Shown: positions 25,752 through 33,861, counted from the stretch's first letter. The stretch: 64,000 bases of DNA from Minisyncoccota bacterium (GCA_023229825.1 JALNYN010000006.1:11549-75548), one strand, 5' to 3'. Notes: generated from the sequence alone by a model not told the origin. A program made the numbers and translations.

Positions 25752-25873
25752 GTCGCCGGAGCGGGGTTGCACCCCGCTCCGAAACATTTGTATGAAATCA
25801 CGTTTTTTCGATAACACTAATTATAGTAAGATATTCCAAACGTTTCGGTTCGGGGTGCAACCCCGAACCGGCG
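25752..25873. repeat. MITE-like 122-bp repeat, copy 1
   Basis: Begins GTCGCCGGAGCGGGGTTGC and ends ACCCCGAACCGGCG. Both ends fold into GGGG-TTGCA-CCCC-type hairpins, and the middle is AT-rich (TCGATAACACTAATTAT). Copy 2 at 43514-43636 matches over its whole length with scattered differences. Confidence 0.8.
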
Positions 25874-26064
25874 CACGAAAACGCACCCCCTCCCAACCTC
25901 CCCCTCTGAAGAGGTGGAGGGGCACGACAACTAAAAATCCAACCCTAAAAATGGGCATTTTTTAGGTTATTCACACAAAATTAACTAAATATCTTGCTTT
26001 TTATATTAAAAAAGAGTATAATTAACTTAATTAAGTTATTATTTATTTTATAAACATAAAATAT
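25874..26064. other. Leader region of glnA
   Basis: After a CCCTCCCAACCTCCCCCTCT stretch and a GAGGTGGAGGGG complement, which together form a hairpin, the region turns AT-rich. TTAACTTAATTAAGTTA at about 26022-26038 is a perfect palindrome that could be an operator. No clear Shine-Dalgarno precedes the ATG at 26065. Confidence 0.4.
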
Positions 26065-27513
26065 ATGGCAAAAGACACCATTTTACCATCTACGGGGCTA
26101 AAAAACTTCCTTGAGATCACCTATGATACCTTGGAAGAAATGAACCTTCGAGCGGCGGAACGGGCTGAAAAAGAGTCGCCGGAAGATCTTGAGAAAGAAT
26201 ATCGCGAATATCTCACGAAGGAAAAACGTTTGAAAGCGGTGACGCTCTGTTTCTCCGACATCGAGGGCCGTTTTCATATGCTCGATTATGACAAGCAGTA
26301 TTTTCTCGGCGCTGCGGATAATCTTACTTTCGACGGCTCTTCGATCAAAGGTTTTACCGCACAGCAAGAATCCGATCTTCGTCTCGCCGTTGATTGGACG
26401 AGCATTCTTTGGCTCCCTTCCGATGTATTCGGACCGGGAAAAGTGATCATGTTCGCCAGCGTTTTGAATCGCGACAAAACACCGTACGAATCCGATTTTC
26501 GTTCGCGATTGGAACACCTCGTCGAAGACTTGAAAAAGAAAGGATTGACCGCATATCTCGCGGCAGAGGTCGAAGGTTTCCTCGTTGACGGATTGAATGC
26601 TGAACAGAATTTCAGCGAAGAGAACGGGTTCAAAATTATTTCGACCGGCGGTTACTTCCATTCCCTTCCGAAAGACCGATTGAAAATGTTTATCGACGCC
26701 GCAGCGGAAGCTCAAAGAGCGATGGGTTTTCAGAATGAAAAAGATCATCCGGAAGTCGCACCGTCACAGTTCGAACTTTGTTTCTCGTACGCTAATGTCG
26801 TGCGCGCCTGCGATCGCATTCAGCTCTACAAACTTATCTGCCGCCAGATCGCCGCGAATATGGGAATGACCGCGACCTTCCTTCCAAAACCGGTATCCGG
26901 CATCAACGGCTCAGGCATGCACATGAATCTTTCTTTTGCGAAGGGCGGCGAAAATATTTTTTACAAAAAAGACGGCGAGGACGGACTCTCCCCTTTCGCA
27001 TGGGACATCATTTCGCGCATACTCAATCATGCGCCCGAGCTTTCTCTCGTTCTTAATTCGAGCGTAAATGCGTATCGCCGGCTTGACCCGCACTTTGAAG
27101 CGCCGAATCAGATCAAAGTTTCTTCGGTGGACCGCGGAAGCATGATCAGAATTCCCGCCGGAAACAAAAAGACCGCCCGCATCGAAGTGCGATCAGTCGC
27201 CCCTGACGCGAATCCGTACATCGCAACCTTTGCGATCCTAAAAACGGCACTCGAAGGCGAACCGCTCAAAAAGGATGAAAGCAAACGCGACCGCCTGCGC
27301 TATCTGCCGGGCAACATCAACGACGCAATAAAATTGTACAAAGCAAGCGATTTCCTGAAAGGCGTCATGGGCGAAGGAGCTCACGAAAAATACGTAAAAT
27401 TCAAACAGGATGCCGCCGACCGCAGCCCGAAAGAACTCGGCGCGATCGTCAAAACCAGCGAAGTGGTCTATCACCACGAGATCACGAATCAGATGCTGTG
27501 GAATAAATTTTAG
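26065..27513 (+). CDS. glnA: Glutamine synthetase
   Basis: A 482-residue glutamine synthetase (L-glutamate + ammonia + ATP to L-glutamine), cytosolic and normally a dodecamer in type I. The beta-grasp end has FDGSSIKGF at 89-97. The catalytic part has VAPSQFELCF, NGSGMHMNLS near 288-297, and the ATP/glutamate loop with RIPAG near 362, followed by ARIEVRSVAPDANPY. The usual NRSAxxRIP motif reads DRGSMIRIP. A candidate adenylylation Tyr is not obvious. It stands alone, with no glnB or amt nearby, and it ends before a bidirectional terminator. Confidence 0.93.
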   Translation: MAKDTILPSTGLKNFLEITYDTLEEMNLRAAERAEKESPEDLEKEYREYLTKEKRLKAVTLCFSDIEGRFHMLDYDKQYFLGAADNLTFDGSSIKGFTAQQESDLRLAVDWTSILWLPSDVFGPGKVIMFASVLNRDKTPYESDFRSRLEHLVEDLKKKGLTAYLAAEVEGFLVDGLNAEQNFSEENGFKIISTGGYFHSLPKDRLKMFIDAAAEAQRAMGFQNEKDHPEVAPSQFELCFSYANVVRACDRIQLYKLICRQIAANMGMTATFLPKPVSGINGSGMHMNLSFAKGGENIFYKKDGEDGLSPFAWDIISRILNHAPELSLVLNSSVNAYRRLDPHFEAPNQIKVSSVDRGSMIRIPAGNKKTARIEVRSVAPDANPYIATFAILKTALEGEPLKKDESKRDRLRYLPGNINDAIKLYKASDFLKGVMGEGAHEKYVKFKQDAADRSPKELGAIVKTSEVVYHHEITNQMLWNKF

Positions 27514-27530
27514 ACGAGTTTTTAGTTTTT

Positions 27531-27565
27531 TCCTCCAGCGGGAGGATCCGCCCGCTGGCGGAAGG
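27531..27565. repeat. Degenerate copy of the CCAGCGGG palindrome
   Basis: TCCTCCAGCGGGAGGATCCG followed by CCCGCTGGCGGAAGG. Related to the 40-bp palindrome at 25709, so glnA and its leader sit between two copies. Confidence 0.7.
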
Positions 27566-27594
27566 TTATAGCTTATAGCTTCACGAAAAACAAC

Positions 27595-27627
27595 AAAAAA
27601 GTTTCGACTCGTGTCGAAACTTTTTTG
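27595..27627. terminator. Bidirectional terminator between glnA and tRNA-Thr
   Basis: AAAAAAGTTTCGAC-TCGT-GTCGAAACTTTTTT serves both converging units. Confidence 0.9.
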
Positions 27628-27652
27628 TTATTCGCTAAAACCCGAAGGCCTG

Positions 27653-27678
27653 CCCTGCGTAGCTTTAGCGAAGCAGGG
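27653..27678. repeat. 26-bp mobile hairpin next to tRNA-Thr
   Basis: CCCTGCGTAGCTTTAGCGAA plus GCAGGG: arms CCCTGC/GCAGGG around the family core. Its right end touches the tRNA-Thr 3' end. Related copies lie at 3961, 24130 and 30536. Confidence 0.75.
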
Positions 27679-27751
27679 AGCCTGGTCACAGGATTGAACT
27701 GTGGACCTCGTCATTACCAATGACGTGCTCTACCAACTGAGCTAACCAGGC
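27679..27751 (-). tRNA. tRNA-Thr (GGT)
   Basis: Acceptor GCCTGGT/ACCAGGC, anticodon arm CGTCA-TTGGTAA-TGACG giving GGT, and T arm CACAG-TTCAATC-CTGTG. CCA is not encoded. Its first 12 bases are repeated just upstream at 27794-27805. Confidence 0.93.
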
Positions 27752-27793
27752 AATTTCCAATGTGTTTTGTTTTTCTGTCTAATCAGCCAAAAC

Positions 27794-27805
27794 AGCTAAC
27801 CAGGC
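27794..27805 (-). repeat. Copy of the tRNA-Thr 5' end
   Basis: AGCTAACCAGGC repeats the tRNA-Thr 5' acceptor strand and adjoining bases (27740-27751) about 54 bases upstream of the gene. Confidence 0.6.
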
Positions 27806-27812
27806 GAGTTAC

Positions 27813-27890
27813 GAGTATCAGGGTTTAGTATCAGTATCAGGGAACGACGAACGCGTTTATCCCTGATACTGATACTTATTCCTGATACTG
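27813..27890. repeat. TATCAG repeat, inverted pair
   Basis: GAGTATCAGGGTTTAGTATC on the left and CCTGATACTGATACTTATTC on the right face each other around GAACGACGAACGCG. The family also occurs at 33767, 45940, 50441 and 50581. Confidence 0.75.
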
Positions 27891-27921
27891 CGTATAATAT
27901 ATCTTATTTTTTTAGAAAAAG

Positions 27922-27957
27922 AAAGGGGTACAGTCATGTGAACTGTACCCCCTTTAT
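27922..27957 (-). terminator. Terminator of the GGDEF gene
   Basis: GGGGTACAGT and ACTGTACCCC arms followed by TTTCTTTTT on the minus strand. Confidence 0.85.
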
Positions 27958-27960
27958 TAT

Positions 27961-28671
27961 TTACTCTTCACCTTGCAGGTTCGTCGCGACTCGGCTCATT
28001 TTACGGCGGTCTTTCCATACGAATGTGTTGGCATCTGCCTCATTGATGGCTTCTCTCACTTGATCTTCCGTCATTCCGGAATTCACCATTTTAACGGCGA
28101 ATGAAAAGCTCACCTTACCGACTAAGTATGGAAAACGTCTGGCAATGAGTTCCTCAAAGTGGGTGCGCGCATCAAGCAAAGGCTTAGTTCCGGCTTCTTC
28201 GTTTTCCGTTCCTAAAAAAAGGAAAAGGAATTCATCGCCGCCCATTTGCCTGCGAACGATAAGGTCTTCGGGACGGCGGCGCCGATTGAGAATATTGGCC
28301 GCCTCTTCTATGATCTTATCTCCGACTTCATGCCCGTACGCTTTGTTGGCCCAAGCAACGCCATCCAAATCGACATAGCCTATGCAGTGCTTCGTCCCGC
28401 CGCGAGCGTGCTTCACCTTATTATAAATGGGGGTCAGCGGCGCAACCTTTTTCGTATCCTCGAATTTTTTCATCGCGGAAATACATTTGTTCTCGAAACC
28501 GATCATAAGTGGCAGCTTGGTCATCGGATCGAGCCCCTTTTCGGCGCATTGCAGGCGATATATTTCCAGATCCCGTTCAGCGAGCTTTTTGCGCAATGCA
28601 GCGTTCTCTTCGCTGAGGCGTTCAATTTCTTCCTTTTCTGAGCTGGAGAGCTCAGTACCTAACGATTTCAT
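27961..28671 (-). CDS. GGDEF-domain protein (putative diguanylate cyclase)
   Basis: A 236-residue soluble protein: a coiled coil at about 10-40 (EEIERLSEENAALRKKLAER) and one GGDEF domain at about 60-225. The metal ligand Asp is in VDLDGVAWANKAYGH (D101 region) and the GGDEF motif at 144-148 is exact, so c-di-GMP synthesis is chemically possible. The RPED segment upstream may be an I-site, though its spacing to GGDEF is two residues longer than usual. No receptor domain and no c-di-GMP effector are seen in this window. A good promoter and a GGAGG site support expression. Confidence 0.85.
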   Translation of the reverse strand: MKSLGTELSSSEKEEIERLSEENAALRKKLAERDLEIYRLQCAEKGLDPMTKLPLMIGFENKCISAMKKFEDTKKVAPLTPIYNKVKHARGGTKHCIGYVDLDGVAWANKAYGHEVGDKIIEEAANILNRRRRPEDLIVRRQMGGDEFLFLFLGTENEEAGTKPLLDARTHFEELIARRFPYLVGKVSFSFAVKMVNSGMTEDQVREAINEADANTFVWKDRRKMSRVATNLQGEE

Positions 28672-28718
28672 TGTTTACCTCCGATAAAATATAATGAACA
28701 ATTGGTTTAATTTATATA

Positions 28719-28747
28719 AATGTACTATATTTATTCATGTTTGTCAA
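28719..28747 (-). promoter_or_regulatory. Promoter of the GGDEF gene
   Basis: TTGACA (28747-28742), a 17-base spacer and TACATT (28724-28719) on the minus strand. Confidence 0.7.
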
Positions 28748-28844
28748 CAACAATGTACTAAAAAGTACGCGGATAGCTTGAAATATTCAATATTTTGCAC
28801 ATTTTTTGCTGGTCAAAGTGCTCTCTTTTTGTTTTAATGAAGAG

Positions 28845-29192
28845 ATGATAACGCTCAAAAAAGACCCTACCCTTGCCGACCTGCAGGCGCATGTGAAATC
28901 GATCTGTGCCGAACGCGGGTGGGATAAAAATTCACATCTGGTCATTTTAAGCGGTCTCGTGGAGGAACTCGGCGAACTGACGCGCGCGATGAGGGATTAC
29001 CGCGGAGAATGGGAACAAGGCGGAAAGGACAGCAAGAAAGGAGAGAAACATCACCTTGAAGGAGAATTTGCCGATGTGCTGAATTATCTGCTCGACCTCT
29101 CGAATTATTTCGATGTGGACCTGGAAAAAGCATTCCGCGAAAAATGGAAGATCAATGAGAACAGGAAATGGGGCGAAGGAGGAACATACTAA
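28845..29192 (+). CDS. MazG-like NTP pyrophosphohydrolase
   Basis: A 115-residue all-alpha protein of the MazG/dUTPase-like superfamily, which cleaves non-canonical or excess NTPs to NMP and pyrophosphate. The metal motifs are visible: EELGELTRAM (EExxE-type) near 41-50 and EGEFADVLNYLLDL (ExxD) near 76-89. I chose the ATG at 28845 because the preceding frame has only weak non-ATG starts. It probably shares a transcript with the DUF4105 gene, whose possible first ATG overlaps its 3' end. Confidence 0.85.
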   Translation: MITLKKDPTLADLQAHVKSICAERGWDKNSHLVILSGLVEELGELTRAMRDYRGEWEQGGKDSKKGEKHHLEGEFADVLNYLLDLSNYFDVDLEKAFREKWKINENRKWGEGGTY

Positions 29193-29212
29193 ACGATGAA
29201 TTATCAAACTGC

Positions 29213-30049
29213 ATGCTTTTTATTTTTTTTGAAATACTTTTGGCGATCGGCGCGCTCGCCGTACTCATTGCCGCTTTCCGGCTCTTGCGAAAACTCCCGT
29301 CGCTTGACCGCGACTGGAGTCCCGACCAAAAAATATTACCGTCGGCGGAATTCAAGGCCAGCGGAAAAATTATTATCAGAAACATACGGCATGTTTCTTA
29401 TCAAACCGCAAAGGAATATACGGTCAGCTATTACGACCGTGAATTTGACCTCGACAAACTGAAAAAGGTCTGGTTTTTTCTTGTTCATTTCACGGGATAT
29501 CGAGGTGCGGGACATTCATTTTTGTCTTTTGAATTTGAAGACGATGTTTTTATCGCCATCTCCATTGAGATACGTAAAAAAAGAGGTGAAAGCTATTCGG
29601 CCATGAAAGGTCTTTTCCGACAATTTGAAATTATGTATGTGATCGCCGATGAACGCGATGTCGTCAGACTGCGGACCGACCACCACAAAGATAATGTTTT
29701 TCTGTACCCGTTGAAATTATCGAAAGAAAGATCTCAAGCGCTTTTTTGCGACATGCTCAAACGGTCGAATGCTATTGCTCAAACGCCGGAATTTTATCAT
29801 TCTGTTTCCAACGCCTGTTTTAAAAATATCGTCGACCATATCAACAACGTCCTGCCGGGAAAAATGCCCTTCGATTACCGAATTATTTTTCCGGAAAATG
29901 CCGACAGATATGCTCACGCTTTGGATCTGATAGATACGAACCTGCCGATCTCCGAAGCGAGAAAAAAGCACCTGATCAATCCTTTTGCCGAAAAATACGC
30001 TGATGATCCGGACTTTTCACAAAGGATACGCGAGGGGCAAAGAGCGTAA
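29213..30049 (+). CDS. DUF4105 (Lnb N-terminal-like) membrane protein
   Basis: About 278 residues. One N-terminal membrane helix (FFEILLAIGALAVLIAAF) precedes an extracytoplasmic domain matching DUF4105, the Lnb N-terminal periplasmic domain. Family signatures are GAGHSFLSFEF, AISIEIRKKRGESYSAMKG, FEIMYVIADERDVVRLR, and CDMLKRSNAIAQTPEFYHSV followed by CFKNIVDHIN. The family is thought to be cysteine-peptidase- or hydrolase-like, with the His in GHSF and the Cys in NACF as plausible catalytic residues. An alternative ATG at 29168 overlaps the MazG gene; the one at 29213 begins at the membrane helix. Confidence 0.8.
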   Translation: MLFIFFEILLAIGALAVLIAAFRLLRKLPSLDRDWSPDQKILPSAEFKASGKIIIRNIRHVSYQTAKEYTVSYYDREFDLDKLKKVWFFLVHFTGYRGAGHSFLSFEFEDDVFIAISIEIRKKRGESYSAMKGLFRQFEIMYVIADERDVVRLRTDHHKDNVFLYPLKLSKERSQALFCDMLKRSNAIAQTPEFYHSVSNACFKNIVDHINNVLPGKMPFDYRIIFPENADRYAHALDLIDTNLPISEARKKHLINPFAEKYADDPDFSQRIREGQRA

Positions 30050-30077
30050 GGGTAGTCAGCGTCTGATAAGAAATTTT

Positions 30078-30156
30078 CGTCATCCCGGGCAACGACCCGG
30101 GATCCACGTTAGTAGTTTCAACCGACGTGGATTCCGGGTCGCGGCCCGGAATGACG
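30078..30156. repeat. REP-like palindromic repeat, copy 5
   Basis: The cleanest copy: CGTCATCCCGGGC-AAC-GACCCGGGATCCACG on the left and TTCCGGGTCGCGGCCCGGAA on the right, ending ATGACG. Confidence 0.85.
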
Positions 30157-30165
30157 GACTAAAAC

Positions 30166-30202
30166 AAAAACCCTCCGTGCGATGAACGCCGGAGGTTTTT
30201 TT
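30166..30202. terminator. Bidirectional terminator
   Basis: AAAACCCTCCG pairs with CGGAGGTTTTTTT and serves the DUF4105 gene and the converging small gene. Confidence 0.8.
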
Positions 30203-30203
30203 G

Positions 30204-30449
30204 TTATTTTTGTTCGATAGCCTCGTGATACGAGGTAAGCCAATCCATGAGCCGTTTGCGATGTTTATCTATTGACCACGATTCCCCTTTCTCAAAAAGC
30301 CCCGGATAGCTCACGCGGAACGCCGCTAGAGCTTTTTCTGTCGCCTTGGGGTATGTTGCGGGAATATTTTTATTGTAGTATTCGATGAACACTTCAACCG
30401 TTGTAAAAGCCTCGTTGAATTCAGCATTAATGTTCTTTTTTCCTTTCAT
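30204..30449 (-). CDS. Small hypothetical protein
   Basis: An 81-residue helical protein starting MKGKKNINAEFNEAFTTVEV. It is aromatic-rich, with FIEYYNKNIPATYP and RLMDWLTSYHEAIEQ, and has no membrane segment or cysteine. I chose the ATG at 30449; an ATG six codons earlier would add MWYYAV. A terminator follows its stop directly. No family is recognised. Confidence 0.6.
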   Translation of the reverse strand: MKGKKNINAEFNEAFTTVEVFIEYYNKNIPATYPKATEKALAAFRVSYPGLFEKGESWSIDKHRKRLMDWLTSYHEAIEQK

Positions 30450-30519
30450 GACCGCATAGTACCACAAAACTCTTTTTTTTGCAAGTTTTGGCAGGATCGA
30501 AAAAATGCGTTTCTTACAA

Positions 30520-30637
30520 CGACATGGATTCCGACCCCTCCTTCGCCAAGGCTACGGAGGGCAAGCAAGTCCGGAATGACGGGTACAGTGTGAAAATATT
30601 ATTACGGTCATTCCGGGCCACGACCCGGAATCCACGC
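30520..30637. repeat. REP-like half copies with nested hairpin
   Basis: A right-half REP unit (ATGGATTCCG ... CCGGAATGACGG) is split by a 26-bp hairpin at 30536-30561. It is followed by another half unit (GGTCATTCCGGGCC ... GACCCGGAATCCACG) at 30605-30637. Confidence 0.75.
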
Positions 30638-30665
30638 TGGCTTCGTTCCCCGTCGTCTCAATTTT

Positions 30666-31691
30666 TTATTTTATCGAAAAGAGGATATTTTCGTATTCCG
30701 GCAGTTCGGAAACGAGCATGATCGCTTTGGCGAGTTTTTCTGAATCGTGGCGGATGAACGAACGGGATGCCGCAAGCAGATCTCCTTTGGTATGCTTTAC
30801 TTCGCCGTTTTTTAGAAAATCGCCCTGCACGAGACGGTAGGTTCGTTTGGGGTTTTTCTCCTCATTCCATTTCACCATGAATCCCTCCCCTTCTTGTTCT
30901 TCGTATTTTTTCAAAAGTTTCGGTGCTGGCTGCTTGCTGTTGTACATTACGAAATTGATGCGCCCGCGGCCGATCACTTCTTCGATGGCATCGACGTAAT
31001 CGTCGACATCATATCCTTCGGTCTGCCCCGCTTTATTCGTGAGATTAACGTTGTAAATAAGGGGCGCGGACGATTGGCGAATGGCGCGCGCGATCTCTGG
31101 GATGATGAGGTTCGCAAGCACCGATCCGTAGAGATCTCCGGGGCCGATAGAGATGATATCAGCCTCTTTCAGCGTTTGAACCGCGATCGGATTGACCTTG
31201 ACCGGAGAAGCGAAGTGAAGTTTTTTTACGCCCGTTTTCTGAAATTTCGCGTGGTCGATATTGTCTTCTCCTTCGATGAATGTGCCGTCGGAAAGTTCAA
31301 GCCGAAGTTCGGCTTTGCTTCCCGTCACGGGAATGACCCGTCCTTTAACATTTAAAATTTCCATCGCGGTATCGATCCCTTCCAGAAAATTTTTATGCGT
31401 TTTTTCAAGCGCGGAGAGAAAAAGATTTCCGAAGCTGTGTCCGGCGAGTCCTCCTTCGGTGAAACGGTAATTCATAAGCGTGCGCATGTCGTCCGAAGCC
31501 TCGGAAAGCGCGACGAGACATTGGCGCACGTCGCCGGGAGGAAGCACTCCGAGTTCATCGCGTAAGACACCCGCCGAACCGCCGTTGTCCGCCATGGAAA
31601 CGATCGCGCCGATCTCAAGAGGGTGTTTTTTCAGACCGGAGAGCAGCATGAAACTTCCTGTGCCTCCGCCGATGGTTGCTATTTTTTTCAT
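30666..31691 (-). CDS. YvcK/CofD-like gluconeogenesis factor
   Basis: A 341-residue protein of the UPF0052/YvcK family (CofD-like fold). The N-terminus KKIATIGGGTGSFMLLSGLK is the nucleotide-binding glycine loop. MADNGGSAGVLRDELGVLPPGDVRQCL and LTNKAGQTEGY are the other family blocks, and VLRDELGVLPPGD is the most conserved. YvcK binds UDP-sugars and controls carbon flow to the cell wall in Firmicutes. Lying just downstream of glmS, which makes glucosamine-6-phosphate, it fits a wall-precursor context. The start at 31691 begins at the Rossmann-like strand. Confidence 0.9.
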   Translation of the reverse strand: MKKIATIGGGTGSFMLLSGLKKHPLEIGAIVSMADNGGSAGVLRDELGVLPPGDVRQCLVALSEASDDMRTLMNYRFTEGGLAGHSFGNLFLSALEKTHKNFLEGIDTAMEILNVKGRVIPVTGSKAELRLELSDGTFIEGEDNIDHAKFQKTGVKKLHFASPVKVNPIAVQTLKEADIISIGPGDLYGSVLANLIIPEIARAIRQSSAPLIYNVNLTNKAGQTEGYDVDDYVDAIEEVIGRGRINFVMYNSKQPAPKLLKKYEEQEGEGFMVKWNEEKNPKRTYRLVQGDFLKNGEVKHTKGDLLAASRSFIRHDSEKLAKAIMLVSELPEYENILFSIK

Positions 31692-31765
31692 AGACGTGGA
31701 TATATAGTTCAATTTTTAAATGAATAGTTCATGAATCTTTTTATATCGAGACAGCGCAAGACAAA

Positions 31766-31804
31766 ATAAAAAGGTGTCAGCAGGTATAACCCGGCCAACA
31801 CCCT
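31766..31804 (-). terminator. Terminator of glmS
   Basis: GGTGT-tGGC and GCtG-ACACC arms followed by TTTTTATTTT on the minus strand. Confidence 0.75.
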
Positions 31805-31809
31805 TAAGG

Positions 31810-33657
31810 TTACTCCACCGTAACCGATTTCGCAAGATTTCGCGGTTTATCTACGTCTTTTCCTCGCTGAACCGCCACGTGATAAGCAAAAAGCTGAAGC
31901 GGAACGACCGCCACGATCGGAGCTAAAAGTTCGTCCACTTCGGGAATAAGAATAACTTCCGTTCCTTCGTCTTTGACGATCTTGGTTTCAGGCGAAGCGA
32001 AAATGAACAGCTTTCCGTTGCGGGCGCGGACCTCTTTCAGATTGGATTGGAGTTTCCCTGCGAGCGCGTCGTTCGGAGCCACGGCAATGACCGGCATGTT
32101 CTCATCGACGAGAGCCAAAGGTCCGTGTTTCAATTCTCCCGCCTGATACCCTTCCGCGTGTATGTATGAAATTTCTTTCAGCTTGAGCGCGCCTTCGAGG
32201 GCGATCGGATACTCAATGCCTCGTCCAAGGAACAGGCAATGTTCCTTCTCCGTGAATTTCGGTGCAAGTCTGTGCAGAGTCGAATCAAGCTCTAACGCTT
32301 CTTCTACTTTTTCCGGCAGAGTAAGCAACCCTTTCATGATCTTTTTATCGATCTCTTTCGGAAGCGTGCGGCGGATGCGGCCGAGTACGACCGTCAGGAG
32401 AAGAAAAGCGACCAACTGTGTCGTAAAGGCTTTTGTGGATGCCACACCGATCTCTTTTCCAGCGCGGGTTAAGAACGCGAGATCTGTTCCGCGAGTAAGC
32501 GAACTTTCGGGAACATTGCAGATCGCGAGCGTGTGAGAATTCGGACTTTCTCGCTTTACCATGTTGAGACAGGCCAGAGTATCGGCTGTTTCTCCCGATT
32601 GCGATATGAACACGTAGAGCGTACCTTTTCGAAAGCGCGGCTCCCGGTAACGATACTCGCTGGCGACATCAACATTGCACGGCAAGTCCGCGAGCGGTTC
32701 GATCCAATATCTTGCGGCAAGTCCGGCATGATAGCTCGTCCCGCATGCGATGATCTGTATGGAAGATATTTTTCGGAAGACCGATAATGCTTTGGCTCCG
32801 AATGCTCGCACATCGATCTCCCCTTTTTTCATCGCTTGTTCTATCGTGCTCTTGATCGCCTGCGGCTGATCATACATTTCCTTCTGCATATAATGCTGGA
32901 ATCCGTGAAGCGACATATCCGCCGCCGAGATCTCGCTCGTTATCATCGGACGATCAACGCGTTTTCCGCTCGCATTGCGTATGACGCAGCTGTCAGCGAA
33001 AATTTCCGCCACATCGCCGTCTTCGAGATACGTGAACTGATTTGTTTCATCGATGAGTGCGGAAACATCCGATGCCACGAACATCTTCTCATTGCCAAAA
33101 CCTACGACGAGCGGACTTCCAAAACGTGCGGCGACGATCCGATCGGGTGCACTCCCGCTGATGACGGCAATGGCATACGCACCTTTGAGTTCGTGAACCG
33201 CTTTTTCCACAGCTTCGAAAAGGTCTTTCTGTTTGCTCAAATTCAAGTAGTGATGCACGAGATGCGCGATCACTTCCGTATCGGTGTCTGAAACGAATTT
33301 GTATCCTTCCGATTCGAGGCGCGTCCGCAATTTTTCATGATTCTCGATAATGCCGTTGTGTACCACCGCCACCTCGTTGTTATGCGAAAGATGAGGATGT
33401 GCATTCGCTTCGGAAGGAACTCCGTGAGTTGCCCATCTCGTATGGGCGATCCCAACGGCTCCGTTCAGCTCTCTCTTTTTCAGCTTCTTTTCCAGCTCGG
33501 CCACTTTTCCGACCGATTTGACGCATTCTATTTTGCCGTTCTCGATAACGGCAACGCCCGCGGAATCATATCCGCGATATTCAAGAGCGCGAAGCCCGCT
33601 TAACAAAACAGGCATCGCTTTCGTATTTTTTTGAACTGCTCCAACTATTCCACACAT
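31810..33657 (-). CDS. glmS: Glutamine-fructose-6-phosphate aminotransferase
   Basis: 615 residues, normal length. It makes glucosamine-6-phosphate from fructose-6-phosphate and glutamine, the first step toward UDP-GlcNAc and peptidoglycan. The N-terminal glutaminase starts CGIVGAVQ, so Cys1 of the mature enzyme is the nucleophile, and includes GIAHTRWATHG. The two SIS domains carry IIACGTSYHAG and ISQSGETADTL in the first and FLGRGIEYPIALEGALKLKE in the second, and the end is DKPRNLAKSVTVE. A GGGAGA site precedes the ATG. No glmS ribozyme is evident in the ~150-base leader. Confidence 0.96.
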   Translation of the reverse strand: MCGIVGAVQKNTKAMPVLLSGLRALEYRGYDSAGVAVIENGKIECVKSVGKVAELEKKLKKRELNGAVGIAHTRWATHGVPSEANAHPHLSHNNEVAVVHNGIIENHEKLRTRLESEGYKFVSDTDTEVIAHLVHHYLNLSKQKDLFEAVEKAVHELKGAYAIAVISGSAPDRIVAARFGSPLVVGFGNEKMFVASDVSALIDETNQFTYLEDGDVAEIFADSCVIRNASGKRVDRPMITSEISAADMSLHGFQHYMQKEMYDQPQAIKSTIEQAMKKGEIDVRAFGAKALSVFRKISSIQIIACGTSYHAGLAARYWIEPLADLPCNVDVASEYRYREPRFRKGTLYVFISQSGETADTLACLNMVKRESPNSHTLAICNVPESSLTRGTDLAFLTRAGKEIGVASTKAFTTQLVAFLLLTVVLGRIRRTLPKEIDKKIMKGLLTLPEKVEEALELDSTLHRLAPKFTEKEHCLFLGRGIEYPIALEGALKLKEISYIHAEGYQAGELKHGPLALVDENMPVIAVAPNDALAGKLQSNLKEVRARNGKLFIFASPETKIVKDEGTEVILIPEVDELLAPIVAVVPLQLFAYHVAVQRGKDVDKPRNLAKSVTVE

Positions 33658-33766
33658 AATTTTTTCTCCCTTTTTTTAGCTTTTAACGTACTTATGATAA
33701 CGAATTATATAACAAAAAAGTTACCTCTGCGAGAAGATTATCACGGCGCAAGGATTGTGACAATAC

Positions 33767-33799
33767 GAGTATCAGGGAAAAGTATCGGTATCGGGGATG
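33767..33799. repeat. TATCAG repeat
   Basis: GAGTATCAGGGAAAAGTATC followed by GGTATCGGGGATG. Confidence 0.7.
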
Positions 33800-33824
33800 T
33801 CCGTTTGTGTCTCACCACAGCACT

Positions 33825-33853
33825 AAAAAAGAGGGTTCCGTATGGAACCCTCT
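33825..33853 (-). terminator. Terminator of the 33862 gene
   Basis: AGAGGGTTCC-GTAT-GGAACCCTCT with a six-T run on the minus strand. Confidence 0.85.
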
Positions 33854-33861
33854 TGCTTCTC

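Noticed and set aside
33657..33760. glmS ribozyme upstream of glmS
   Set aside because: The leader is short and AT-rich and shows none of the ribozyme's conserved core or pseudoknot pairing.
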